Origin: Roseiarcus sp963770275
GTDB taxonomy: Bacteria > Pseudomonadota > Alphaproteobacteria > Rhizobiales > Beijerinckiaceae
Length of the DNA: 64,000 bases
Direction: 5' to 3'
Assembly (NCBI GenBank): GCA_963770275.1
Contig: CAVYPD010000016.1
Coordinates: forward strand, 1-64,000
Below the pieces are notes generated by a model, which saw only the letters and a list, made by a program, of their open reading frames with translations, was not told the DNA's origin and made no database searches. Of this stretch, positions 45,148-53,984 are shown one piece after another. How positions within the stretch are numbered: the stretch's first letter is position 1; every line of letters starts with the position of its first letter. A program made the position numbers and the translations under genes.

Positions 45148-46650
45148 TTGGCGCAAGGCGGCATCCTGCGTTTCGAGAATGTCGCCAAGTCGTTCGGGGG
45201 CACGCAAGCGCTCAAGGGCGTGAGCTTCGACGTCAATCGCGGCGAGGTCGTCGCGCTTCTCGGCGAGAACGGCGCTGGCAAATCCACCCTGATCAAGGTT
45301 CTCGGCGGCATTGTCGCCGCTGACACCGGCGCCGTGTCGATCGACGGCGAGCCCTATCGTCACCGCGCCGACGCGCGCCAGAGCGTCGCCTTTGTTCACC
45401 AGGACCTGGGCCTCATCGAGTGGATGACGGTCGCCGAAAACATGGCGCTCGCTCAAGGGTTTCCGCGCCGCGGCTCACGCATGCCCTTTGCGCCGATCGA
45501 TTGGTCGAGCGCCGAACGCCGCGCCGAAGAGGCGCTTGCCTTGATCGGCGGCAGGATCGACCCGAGCCGACGAGTGCGAAGCCTGAGCCGGACCGAAAAG
45601 TCGCTCGTCGCGATCGCTCGCGCGCTGGTCGTCAATTGCGATTTCCTCGTGCTGGACGAGCCGACCGCGAGCCTGCCGGCCGACGAGGTCGAGCGTCTGT
45701 TCGAGGCCGTGCGCGGACTGAGGAGCCGGGGCGTCGGCATGATCTACGTCTCGCATCGCCTCGACGAGATCTTTCGCATCGCTGACCGGGTCGTGGTGAT
45801 GCGCGACGGGCGCCTCGTCGGCGAGAAGCCTGTGCGCGACACCAATCCCGACGAGCTCATTGGCCTCATCGTCGGCCGTTCGACCTTCGAGCTCTTCCAC
45901 AAGAGCGACAGCGCGCCAGGGCCGGCCCGGGTCGTCGTGCGCGGCCTCAAGACGCCGGGAGCGGGCCCGGTCGACTTCGACATTCGCGAGGGCGAGCTGC
46001 TCGGACTGGTCGGCCTGAGGGGCGCGGGCCAGGAAGAAATCGGCCGCGCCCTCTTCGGCGCCATGCCCCATGACGGGTCCATTCTGATCGACGGCGAGGC
46101 GCCGGACTTGTCCTCGCCACGCGCCGCCGTGCGCGCGGGCGTCGGTCTGCTCGCGCGCGACCGAGCGGAAGAATCCATTGCCTCCGCGCTCGCCGTGCGG
46201 GAGAACGCCTACCTCAATCCCAGCGCCTCGGGCCGCGGGCTCCTGTCCTTTCTGGGCCGGGGCGCCGAGGCCCGAAAAGCGATAGCGCTCGGCGCCACGG
46301 TCGGCCTTCGCCCGAATGCGCCGGAACTGCCGATCGAGGGCCTCTCGGGCGGCAATCAGCAGAAGGTCGTCGTCGGCCGCTGGCTCGCGACGGGACGCCG
46401 GCTCCTCGTCGCCGAAGACCCGACGGCCGGAGTCGACGTCGGCGCGAAAGCGGAGATCTACCGGCTCATCGAGCGCGCGCTCGAGGCGAAACTCGCGGTC
46501 GCCGTGGTGTCGACCGACTTCGAGGAGGTTGGTCACATCTGCCATCGCGCGCTCGTCTTCAACCGCGGCCGCATCATCGCCGAACTTAGGGGTGCAGAAC
46601 TCTCGACCGAGTCGGTGATCGCCGCCGCCTCCGCGTCCGAAGCCGCGTAA
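45148..46650 (+). CDS. Sugar-type ABC importer, duplicated ATP-binding subunit
   Basis: About 500 residues from TTG 45148, which has AGGGAGGA eight bases upstream; the ATG at 45100 is in frame but lacks a ribosome-binding site. Two ABC domains in tandem as in RbsA/XylG. Domain 1: Walker A GENGAGKST, Q-loop HQDLG, degenerate signature LSRTEKSLVAIARAL, Walker B FLVLDEPTASLP, switch SHRLDEI. Domain 2: degenerate Walker A region GLRGAGQEE, signature LSGGNQQKVVVGRWL, and AEDPTAGVDVGAKAE. This asymmetry is normal in the family. First gene of a three-gene operon with permease and binding protein. Confidence 0.93.
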   Translation: MAQGGILRFENVAKSFGGTQALKGVSFDVNRGEVVALLGENGAGKSTLIKVLGGIVAADTGAVSIDGEPYRHRADARQSVAFVHQDLGLIEWMTVAENMALAQGFPRRGSRMPFAPIDWSSAERRAEEALALIGGRIDPSRRVRSLSRTEKSLVAIARALVVNCDFLVLDEPTASLPADEVERLFEAVRGLRSRGVGMIYVSHRLDEIFRIADRVVVMRDGRLVGEKPVRDTNPDELIGLIVGRSTFELFHKSDSAPGPARVVVRGLKTPGAGPVDFDIREGELLGLVGLRGAGQEEIGRALFGAMPHDGSILIDGEAPDLSSPRAAVRAGVGLLARDRAEESIASALAVRENAYLNPSASGRGLLSFLGRGAEARKAIALGATVGLRPNAPELPIEGLSGGNQQKVVVGRWLATGRRLLVAEDPTAGVDVGAKAEIYRLIERALEAKLAVAVVSTDFEEVGHICHRALVFNRGRIIAELRGAELSTESVIAAASASEAA

Positions 46651-46674
46651 GACAAGAGCTAAGGAGGCAAGCGA

Positions 46675-47727
46675 ATGGCGACGAATTCGATCCGCTCCGA
46701 CGCTCTGGAGCCGACCGCTGCCGATTTGAAGCAGGCCTCCTTGGGCGCGCGGCTGACGCGGCTCCTGCCGGTCTACGGCTTGCCGATTCTCGCGCTGCTT
46801 CTCATCGCGCTCTTCTCCATCATCCTGCCGGACACGTTCCCGACCGTGCTCAACCTGCGCTCGATCATCGCCGACAAGGCGATCATCGCGCTTTTGTCGC
46901 TCGCCGCGATGATCCCGATGGTGTCGGGCAAGATCGACCTCACGGTCGGCTACGGCATCGTGCTCTGGCACATTCTGGCGATCAGCCTGCAGACCGTGTA
47001 CGGCCTGCCCTGGCCGCTCGCAGTCGCCGTCGTCCTTCTTCTCGGCGCCCTGGTTGGCTTGATCAATGGAATTCTGGTCGAGGTCGCCTTCATCGATTCC
47101 TTCATCGCGACGCTCGGCACCGGCACCGCGCTCTACGCGATCGCGCTCTGGCACACGGGCGGGCGCCAGGTGCTCGGCGCGCTGCCAAAGGGGTTCCTTG
47201 CCTTGAACGGCACGATGCTGTTCGGCCTGCCGATCACCGGCTTCTATGTTCTGGCCTTCGCATTCTTCCTGTGGTTCGTCCTCGAATATCTGCCGGTCGG
47301 CCGCTATCTGTACGCCATCGGCGCCAATCCGAGGGCTGCCGCGCTGAACGGCATTCCCGTCCGCCGCTACACGATCGCCGCCTTCGTCGCATCGGGACTT
47401 CTGACGGCCGCCGCCGGCGTCCTGCTGGCCTCGAAGCTGCGGATCGGCCAGGCGAGCGTCGGCCTGGAATATCTTTTGCCAGCACTTGTCGGCGCCTTTT
47501 TGGGCTCGACGACGATCAAGCCCGGCCGCGTCAACGTCTGGGGCACGATGGTCGGCGTCGCGATCCTCGCGGTCGGCATCGCGGGCATTCAGCAATTCGG
47601 CGGCTCATTCTGGGTCGAGCCGATGTTCAACAGCGTAACGCTCCTCATCTCGATCGGCATCGCTGGCTACGCCCAGCGTCGCCGCAGCGCAGCCGAGGCT
47701 CAGATCAACAGAAAAGCGGCCGCATAA
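46675..47727 (+). CDS. Sugar-type ABC importer, permease (BPD_transp_2)
   Basis: 350 residues from ATG 46675, with AAGGAGG upstream and a 24-bp gap after the ATPase gene. Eight to ten TM segments of the RbsC/XylH family: LPVYGLPILALLLIALFSII, AIIALLSLAAMIPMVSGKID, and the family signature FIATLGTGTALYAIALWHTG. The ATPase-coupling region is YAIGANPRAAALNGIPVRRY, with AAGVLLASKLRIGQASVG near the end. One permease gene, so a homodimer is expected. The substrate is not evident from sequence. Confidence 0.93.
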   Translation: MATNSIRSDALEPTAADLKQASLGARLTRLLPVYGLPILALLLIALFSIILPDTFPTVLNLRSIIADKAIIALLSLAAMIPMVSGKIDLTVGYGIVLWHILAISLQTVYGLPWPLAVAVVLLLGALVGLINGILVEVAFIDSFIATLGTGTALYAIALWHTGGRQVLGALPKGFLALNGTMLFGLPITGFYVLAFAFFLWFVLEYLPVGRYLYAIGANPRAAALNGIPVRRYTIAAFVASGLLTAAAGVLLASKLRIGQASVGLEYLLPALVGAFLGSTTIKPGRVNVWGTMVGVAILAVGIAGIQQFGGSFWVEPMFNSVTLLISIGIAGYAQRRRSAAEAQINRKAAA

Positions 47728-47756
47728 GGCGGCCGCCGCAACCGGGAGGACGATCC

Positions 47757-48866
47757 ATGATTGGCAGAGTGATTTTGATGACGACGGCCGTCGGCTTGGC
47801 CCTGGCCGCCGTCGCGAGCTCGGCGAGGGCCGACGCGCTTGTCGACGAGGCGAAGGCCGTGGTCGAAAAAGCGACCGCGCGCGCGGACAAATGGGACGGA
47901 CCCACGAGCGGTCCCAAGGCGGTTGCGAAGAAGACGGTCGTCTATGTCGCCGGCGACATGCGCAACGGCGGCATTCTGGGCGTCGCCCATGGCCTCAAGG
48001 AGGCCGCCGACGTCCTCGGATGGACCTATCGCGAGATCGACGGCCAGGGCACGGTCTCGGGGCAGGCTTCGGGCTTGAGCCAAGCGGTGGCGCTGAAGCC
48101 GGACGCCATCGTGGTCGGCGGCAGCGACGCCGTCCAGCAGAAGGCCGGCCTCGACGAGGCGGCCAAGCAGGGAATCGTGATCGTCGGCTGGCACGCCGGC
48201 CCCAAGCCCGGCCCGATGGAGGACGCCTCTGTGTTCGCCAATGTCACGACTGACGCGATGGAGGTGGCGAAGGTCGCGGCGATGAAGGCGATCGCAGACT
48301 CGAACGGCAAGGCGGGCGTCGTGGTCTTCGCCGATTCGGCTTACGCCATCGCCATCGCCAAGGGTCGAGCCATGGAGTCCTGGATCAAGAAGTGCGAGGG
48401 CTGCAAGGTGCTGGCCTTCGAGGACACGCCGCTCGCCGACACGGCGAACCGCGTGCCGCAGCTGACGACGACGCTTCTGCAGCAGCTCGGGCCCAAATGG
48501 ACCCATTCGCTGGCGATCAACGACCTCTATTACGATTCGATGGGACCCTCGCTCCAGGTCGCAGGATTGAAGGGCGACGGAGACCCGCAGAACATTTCGG
48601 CGGGCGACGGCTCGGAATCGGCCTATCAGCGCATCCGCGACAAGGACTATCAGAGCGCGACCGTGCCGGAGCCGCTCAACATGCAGGGCTGGCAGCTCGC
48701 CGACGAACTCAACCGAGCCTTCGCCCACGAGAAATGGTCCGGCTTCGTGCCGGGCGTCCATCTCGTGACCGCGGCGAATATCGCCTTTGACGGCGGCCCG
48801 AAGAATGTCTTCGATCCGGATAACGGGTACCGCGACCAATACAAGAAGATCTGGGGCGCCAAGTAG
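47757..48866 (+). CDS. Sugar-type ABC importer, periplasmic binding protein
   Basis: 369 residues from ATG 47757 (GGGAGGA upstream). A signal peptide (about 1-26, ending ARA) precedes a periplasmic-binding-protein-like I fold of the ribose/galactose type: TVVYVAGDMRNGGILGVAHG, VVGGSDAVQQKAGLDEAAKQ, GIVIVGWHAGPKPGPM, GVVVFADSAYAIAIAKGRAM. A Cys pair (KKCEGCKV) is unusual for the family. The C-terminal lobe includes NMQGWQLADELNRAFAHEKW. It delivers an unidentified sugar or polyol to the permease. No catabolic gene or regulator is adjacent. Confidence 0.92.
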   Translation: MIGRVILMTTAVGLALAAVASSARADALVDEAKAVVEKATARADKWDGPTSGPKAVAKKTVVYVAGDMRNGGILGVAHGLKEAADVLGWTYREIDGQGTVSGQASGLSQAVALKPDAIVVGGSDAVQQKAGLDEAAKQGIVIVGWHAGPKPGPMEDASVFANVTTDAMEVAKVAAMKAIADSNGKAGVVVFADSAYAIAIAKGRAMESWIKKCEGCKVLAFEDTPLADTANRVPQLTTTLLQQLGPKWTHSLAINDLYYDSMGPSLQVAGLKGDGDPQNISAGDGSESAYQRIRDKDYQSATVPEPLNMQGWQLADELNRAFAHEKWSGFVPGVHLVTAANIAFDGGPKNVFDPDNGYRDQYKKIWGAK

Positions 48867-48976
48867 GACGGGACCCTGGAACGGGCCGCGTCTTCGCTGA
48901 GGGCTTATCCTCGTCCCGCCTGGGGTTGCGTTTCCCATCGCGGTTCACTGGAGCGCGGCCTGCTCACGTTAAGTCT

Positions 48977-49006
48977 GGCCGCGCGGGCGAAAGCGACCGC
49001 GCGGCC
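48977..49006 (+). terminator. Strong hairpin ending the ABC importer operon
   Basis: GGCCGCGCGG-GCGAAAGCGA-CCGCGCGGCC, a perfect 10-bp stem with a 10-nt loop that can itself pair, lies 110 bp after the binding-protein stop. AAAA follows on the plus strand rather than T, so termination may instead serve the minus strand, or both. Confidence 0.55.
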
Positions 49007-49188
49007 AAAACAGGGCGTTAAAGCAGATTGCATTTTGGTTCGACGGCGCCGTTGTAGGCCGGCGCGGTTAGCGACCGCGCTTACGGCGCGGTGCTGGTCT
49101 GCCTGCCGTGGCGACTGCGAGAGCGACAGAGTCCGCAACTCAGCGACGCCATAAGAGCGAGTGGACGCGCTCGCGGCGCTCCATAACT

Positions 49189-49728
49189 CTATGAGAGTGA
49201 CGCCGCGATTGACTTCAAAGCGTAGGGAGGCTTTTCGGCGTTTTGAACCTGCATCATCAAGTACGTATAGTCTAAATCTGTCGGTGACTTCGGCTTCAGG
49301 CAATGACGTGCCGGCCTTGAAAAGCTCACCGCCCAATAATCGGCGACAATCGATGCTTGCTGCTCGATATTATAACTTTTAAATCGTTTATACTGAGTAA
49401 GGTCGTACGGATACATCTTCTCTGCATAATCATGACCATATTTGATTGCGCCGTAGATCCAACCGTTGATTGGTTTAACGCCGTAATAATACTGCCAAAC
49501 GTGCCCGAATTCGTGAACAAAGACCCACGTGTTCGCATTGGGATCGCTAAAATCTGCACACCATATCTGATGAGAATAATGAGGCGTGTCACTATAAGTG
49601 ACGCTATTGTCTGCGCCGCCGATATTCTTATCGTTAGTTGTGATTTCGTGCCGCTCAAAATCAATAGTGTCATAAAACACAAAATCCAGGATCTGCAATT
49701 CGCCGCTGGTGAGGCCGCGGGTCGGCAT
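49189..49728 (-). CDS. HExxH protein of the Rhs/Vgr-associated type
   Basis: 179 residues from ATG 49728 (GGAGGGAC upstream). The gene is strikingly AT-richer than its neighbours, a sign of transfer. A zinc-protease-like motif HEFGH (72-76) lies in WVFVHEFGHVWQYYYG, and the conserved YNIEQQASIVADYW stretch (about 130-143) follows. The N-terminus MPTRGLTSGELQILDFVF and an IDFERHEI segment resemble alphaproteobacterial proteins annotated as Vgr- or Rhs-related. These are suspected peptidase-like toxins or effectors. No immunity gene, VgrG or secretion gene is adjacent, and no signal peptide is seen. Confidence 0.65.
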   Translation of the reverse strand: MPTRGLTSGELQILDFVFYDTIDFERHEITTNDKNIGGADNSVTYSDTPHYSHQIWCADFSDPNANTWVFVHEFGHVWQYYYGVKPINGWIYGAIKYGHDYAEKMYPYDLTQYKRFKSYNIEQQASIVADYWAVSFSRPARHCLKPKSPTDLDYTYLMMQVQNAEKPPYALKSIAASLS

Positions 49729-50023
49729 TGAGTCCCTCCAATTTTTTAATGAGCATCCTCATGACAAGAGCTTTTGTCGGCACATTCGCCCGAATTTGTC
49801 GGCTGTCTAGGAACCCGTCCGAGATAGCCGACACCTGCGGATGGAAGCCCAACGGGGCGAGATTGCAGCCGCTGGGCTCCTTTTGCAAGGCAGACCGCCG
49901 CTGTGTGTTGCGAACGAGGTGTTGCAACGGCCGCAGGACGCGTTCACCTCGACGGCTGCAAAGTGCCGAAATCGGTTGAGTTTCGACCCTCGCGGTCGTT
50001 ACGTCGGCTGAGCGCGGCTTAGC
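49729..50023. other. Intergenic region, nothing convincing
   Basis: About 295 bp between two minus-strand genes. It should hold the promoter of the HExxH gene; the AT-rich part is limited to its first 80 bp. No other structure seen. Confidence 0.35.
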
Positions 50024-51762
50024 CTATTGCTGCGAAGCCCGCAGATCGTCGGGGCTGGCGTGAGCCGGCGCGGCGGTCTTGAAGACGCCGCCGAACAATT
50101 GGGCGATGTCTTCGGCCGCGACCGCCGCCGTCCGAGCGACCCATCCGTGCTGCTGCGGCTGGACGGCTGTGCTGTCGGCCGAAGCCGTCGTGGCGTTCGA
50201 CGCGACTGTGACCACCCCGACATTGGCGATCGGCATTGGCGGCAGAGGCGCCGTGAGCTCGGCAGCGCGCGCGAGAAGCGCGTCGTCACCATATTTCGGC
50301 GCCCAAGGGACGTCAGCCAGCGCAAGCGCGCCGGTCGGCGCGCGGTCGACACCGGACGTAATGACCGTCGGCAGCGATCCGCGCGGGACTGCCGGGCCGA
50401 ACGCCTTGTTCGACAGCGGGATAAAGGCGCTGCCGGCTTGGTCAGTCTTCGAAGCGAGGATGAGATCCGCCGGACGCGTGGGAGGCATGGGCGCGCTCGG
50501 CGAATGCGAGCGCCGCAAGATCGGCCGGCTTCCGCGGCGGTAGCGGCGCGACGAACTTCGGCCCGGCGCTGCGCGGCTCTTCAGGCGAAGCGTCGCTGGC
50601 CACGTTGGGCTGCTCCAGCTCCGCGACCGCCTGTGGCTTGACTGGCGGCACGGGCGCCGGCGTTGACTCCGGGGCGCTGGCGTAAGCTTGCCCGGTCGGC
50701 AAATTCCGCTTGGCCTTGGCGACCGCTTGCGGTCCGACATCGGCGACCTCAGCCTGCGGCTCGGCAGCGGGCGCCGGCTCCGGCGCGCTGGCGTAGGTCT
50801 GACCGGTCGGCAAGTGGCGCTTGGCCTTGGCGACCGCCTCGGGCCCGACATCGGCGACCTCAACCTGCGGCTCGGGCGCCTGATAGCCGCCGCCGTTGCG
50901 GCCGCCTCGCGCTCCGGCGACGCTGGCGGTAGCGGTCGTCGCTTCCTGCCCGCCCGAACTCCTCGGCGTCGTCCGCGCCGCCGCCGCCAAACAGCCAGGA
51001 GAAGATCCCGCCAATTCCGCCGCCACGGGCCACCTGAATATTACCGCCGCGCGCTTCGATTTCGGCGCGCGCCTCTTCATAGCGCGACATCGGCTGCCCA
51101 TCGGCGGGAATGAACACCGTCTTGCCGTCCGGAAACAGCCGGGTCAGCGCGTCGCGGCTCATCTTCGGCCAATATCGGACCGACCCGCTGTCGATATGCA
51201 CCCAAGGGGTGTTTCCCGTCGGGTAGAAGCCGACGCCGCCAGCCTGCGCGCGCATGGCGATGTCGCGAATGCGCCCAGTGCTTACGTCAAGGAAATGCGC
51301 GTCGATCGCCTTGCCCTGCATATGCTGCGAATGCTCGGCCACCTGTCGCGATCGCCGGCGCAACATGGCGTTGGTTTGTGGCGACCGGTATGCGGAGAGA
51401 ACGTCGATCGGCTGCGACGACCCGGATTCGCGATAGACTTCCCAAATGATGTCAAAGAGATGCGGGTCCATCTTGGTCGGCTCGTTCAGCCGCCAATCCC
51501 GGCAGAAATAGTTCAGTTTGTCGAGCGTGCCTGAGTCGTAGACGCCATTGACCATGAAGGTGAACGAGCCGGATTCATTGGTGTGCTGGTTCGAGAGCGT
51601 GATCGTCCGCGTGTCGCCGTTGGCGACTGCCGACTCTGTCGAGTTCGGAACAAGCCAGGCGAGCGTAAAGGCCGCCGCCACCGCGAGTTGCGCTGCCGCT
51701 CCGCCGCGGCCGACGCACTTGCTCAGGTTAAAACCCGCCAATAACCCATCCTTCCCCAACAC
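50024..51762 (-). CDS. DUF882/M15-type peptidase with long repeat tail (frameshifted)
   Basis: About 580 residues with indels near 50965 and 50490. A signal or anchor segment (about 25-48) is followed by the DUF882 (YcbK-like, peptidase M15) domain (about 50-200). Zinc ligands: HMQGKAIDAHF (His147, Asp154) and PWVHIDSGSVRYW (His189). The C-terminal 350 residues are Ala/Pro-rich, with two copies of a 38-residue unit around VADVGPEAVAKAKRHLPTGQ and VADVGPQAVAKAKRNLPTGQ. This family cuts peptidoglycan cross-links or acts as an inactive relative. It sits 195 bp downstream of the L,D-transpeptidase, also a cell-wall enzyme, on the same strand. Confidence 0.85.
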
Positions 51763-51957
51763 GTCACGACCGGCGGCGATGCCGGCAGACTGTGCCTATC
51801 GATGTCCCACTCTTAACGCTTTTGCCGGCCTCTCCCGCCGACCTACCGCGACCTCCTGAGCGCCGTCCCGGGCGCTCCTTGTTCGCATTGTGACGCTCGC
51901 GTCACAGTTAAGGCAAAAAGCGATCTATTTCGCGTATAGACCGATCTGGCCTCCCTT

Positions 51958-53947
51958 TCAATCTTGACTAGCTCGGGCGAGTATGACTTCGACCTTGCGA
52001 ATCAGTCCGTAGACGTCCGGCCGCTCCTTTATTTCTCCGAATTCGTCAACGAAATCAGTGAAGTACTCGATGTGAATAGGCAGAGGGCGGGCCAGGAACA
52101 CTGTTCGCTCTTTTCCGCCGATGGCAGCCTCGATTCGCTCATCCGTCCAGCCGGTTGATTCGCCGCCAAGAACAAGCACGGCAAGGCTCTGCGGATCCTC
52201 GACTCGGATGCAGCCGTGGCTGAAGGCGCGAGTTTCCTCGTCGAACAGATCCTTCGACGGCGTGTCGTGCAGGTAGATCGCGTGGTCGTTCGGAAACATG
52301 AAGGCGAACCGTCCAAGCGCATTGTCGTCGCCGGGCAATTGCCGGACGGTCAGTCGGCCGCCGACGGTCTTCACCTCGTAGCCGCGCCGGCTCAAAGCGC
52401 CGAGCTTCGACGCCATTTCCTTCTTGATGATCGAATCGGGCACCTGCCACGACGGGTTGATCAGAACGTAGCGCATGACGTCGGAGAAGATCGGCGTCGG
52501 CGTGTCCGGCTTGCCAACGACCACGCGGGCCTGATGAATGACCCGGTCGCCCTCCAGCACCGCGACCGAGAAATCGGCGAGATTGACCTCGATCCGCCGT
52601 TCGCCCATGTCGCGCGGCTCCCAACGCCACATCTCCATGTTGGCAAGGATCGCCGCCCGCTGGCGCGCAGTGGCGCCTGCGGATGTCGCGCTGACTGAGG
52701 CTTTATGAATGTGAGCGTTGAGGGCCCGTTTCGTTCGCTGCGAAGCCCCCTCTTCCTGAAGACCAAGCAGCGGGTCGGGATCGAGGTCGGCGCTGAGAAC
52801 ACGGAACCGTCGTTCGGCGACGCCTGGATTCTCGAGGCGCTTGAGTTCGTCACGCAGCGCGCGGTAGCCCTTCTGCGGCGGGTTGAAGTCGGCAAGCCGC
52901 CGGGCTGGATCCGCCGCCGCGGCGGTTTCAGCCAGGGCAATGCCGGGGTCGACGATGCTGGGCGTCGCGAAAATGAGCGGCGAGACATGCGACGGCGGCA
53001 CGCGCGACCCGCTCGCCTGCTCGGCATAGACGACCACCGCCGAAGCCATGGTCGTTTCGGCTTCGGCGATCACGTCCGGATCAAGGCCGGACCCCAGATC
53101 GTGGGGTAGAGCGAAAGCGGACAGATTGAGGCCGTCGTCGCTGGCGCGCTTGAGCTGCCCGAGCGCCGGTCGCCCGACATCAGTCAGACCGGTTTCGCTG
53201 ACCCACATCGGCGTGTAGGCGCGCTTGGCGTAAAAGGCCGCGATGGCGCCGCGGGCGGCGCGCCAGTCGCCTGAGCCGAGAGGATTGCGGCGATCGTCAC
53301 GCGCGACGAGTCGCCATAGCGCCGCCTGGAGGGCGCTTTGGATCGGCGAGAGCGAAGGCCCGACGGTCGGGTCGTAGACGACCGCCGGCGGGATGTCCGG
53401 CGCGGCTGGCTCCAGCGCCTTCGGGGTTTCGGTCGAGCGACCGCCGTCATCGCGAGCGAAAGCGAAGCGATCCAGAGATGAAGGGCCGGAGCCGCGGTTC
53501 TGGATCGCCGCGGTGTCGAATACGGCAAGCAATGGGCTGGCTTCGGCAATATCGCCGAAGTTCAGCGGGGCCTCGGGCGCCAGCGCGAATTGCATTTCAA
53601 CGGAACCGACGGCGTTAGCGCACCCGCCCCCTCTTGTGGGGGCGGGCGGGGGTGGGGGGTCGCGCTGACCATTGTCGCAGGCGTCGCCGCTCGCTTGTTG
53701 CGAAGGATAGCGCGACCCCCCTCCTTGATCCTCCCCCACAAGGGGGGAGGAGACGCGGCCGAACGATCCCCTCGTAATCTCAGAAGCAAAAGGAGCTGAG
53801 GTCCGCGTCTCGGCGCTCGGGGAAGGGCTCCAGCGGCGGCAAAGGATCGGCAAAGGCGAAGCTTGCCGCGCAAGCGATCGCGACAGCGCTCAAGCCTGAC
53901 AGCAGAACCGTGCGCACTCGCTCGCGGACGCCTCGAAACGCGCTCAT
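51958..53947 (-). CDS. L,D-transpeptidase (YcbB-like), repeat-interrupted, one frameshift
   Basis: About 660 residues from ATG 53947. An indel near 53785 separates the signal peptide (VRTVLLSGLSAVAIACAASF, ending AFA) from the body. Residues about 60-150 are a linker partly encoded by two palindromic repeats (53621-53751 and 53445-53515). Then come a helical domain (LQAALWRLVARDDRRNPLGS, FYAKRAYTPMWVSETGL), a YcbB-type scaffold (AILANMEMWRWEPRDMGERR), and the catalytic YkuD domain with His and Cys in AFSHGCIRVEDPQSLA. It makes 3-3 cross-links in periplasmic peptidoglycan. It starts 37 bp after the sigma-54 regulator on the same strand and may be co-transcribed. Confidence 0.87.
53445..53515. 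repeat. Palindromic repeat (GCGAGCGAA/GCGATCCAG type) inside L,D-transpeptidase
   Basis: CGTCATCGCGAGCGAAAGCGAAGCGATCCAGA at the left and TTCTGGATCGCCGCGG at the right match the intergenic element at 13498-13592. Here the element is read through in frame, encoding part of a Ser/Arg-rich linker (QNRGSGPSSLDRFAFARDD). Confidence 0.65.
53621..53751. repeat. Large imperfect palindrome (CCTCCCCCC...GGGGGGAGG type) inside L,D-transpeptidase
   Basis: The left arm CCCCTCTTGTGGGGGCGG...GGGGGGTCGCGCT and the right arm AGCGCGACCCCCCTCCTTGATCCTCCCCC...GGGGGGAGG are reverse complements apart from small differences, with about 30 bp between. This looks like an intergenic repeat, yet it is translated, giving GGGSRY and DPPPPPAPTRGGG. 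Confidence 0.65.
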
Positions 53948-53984
53948 CCTCTCGCTCCGACAATCCGCCGCCGCTTCGCCTGCA

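Noticed and set aside
45475..47595. 706-residue minus-strand frame across the ABC ATPase and permease genes
   Set aside because: It lies antisense to two clearly recognised genes, is Arg/Asp/Glu-rich and has no domain features; an artefact of GC-rich codon bias.
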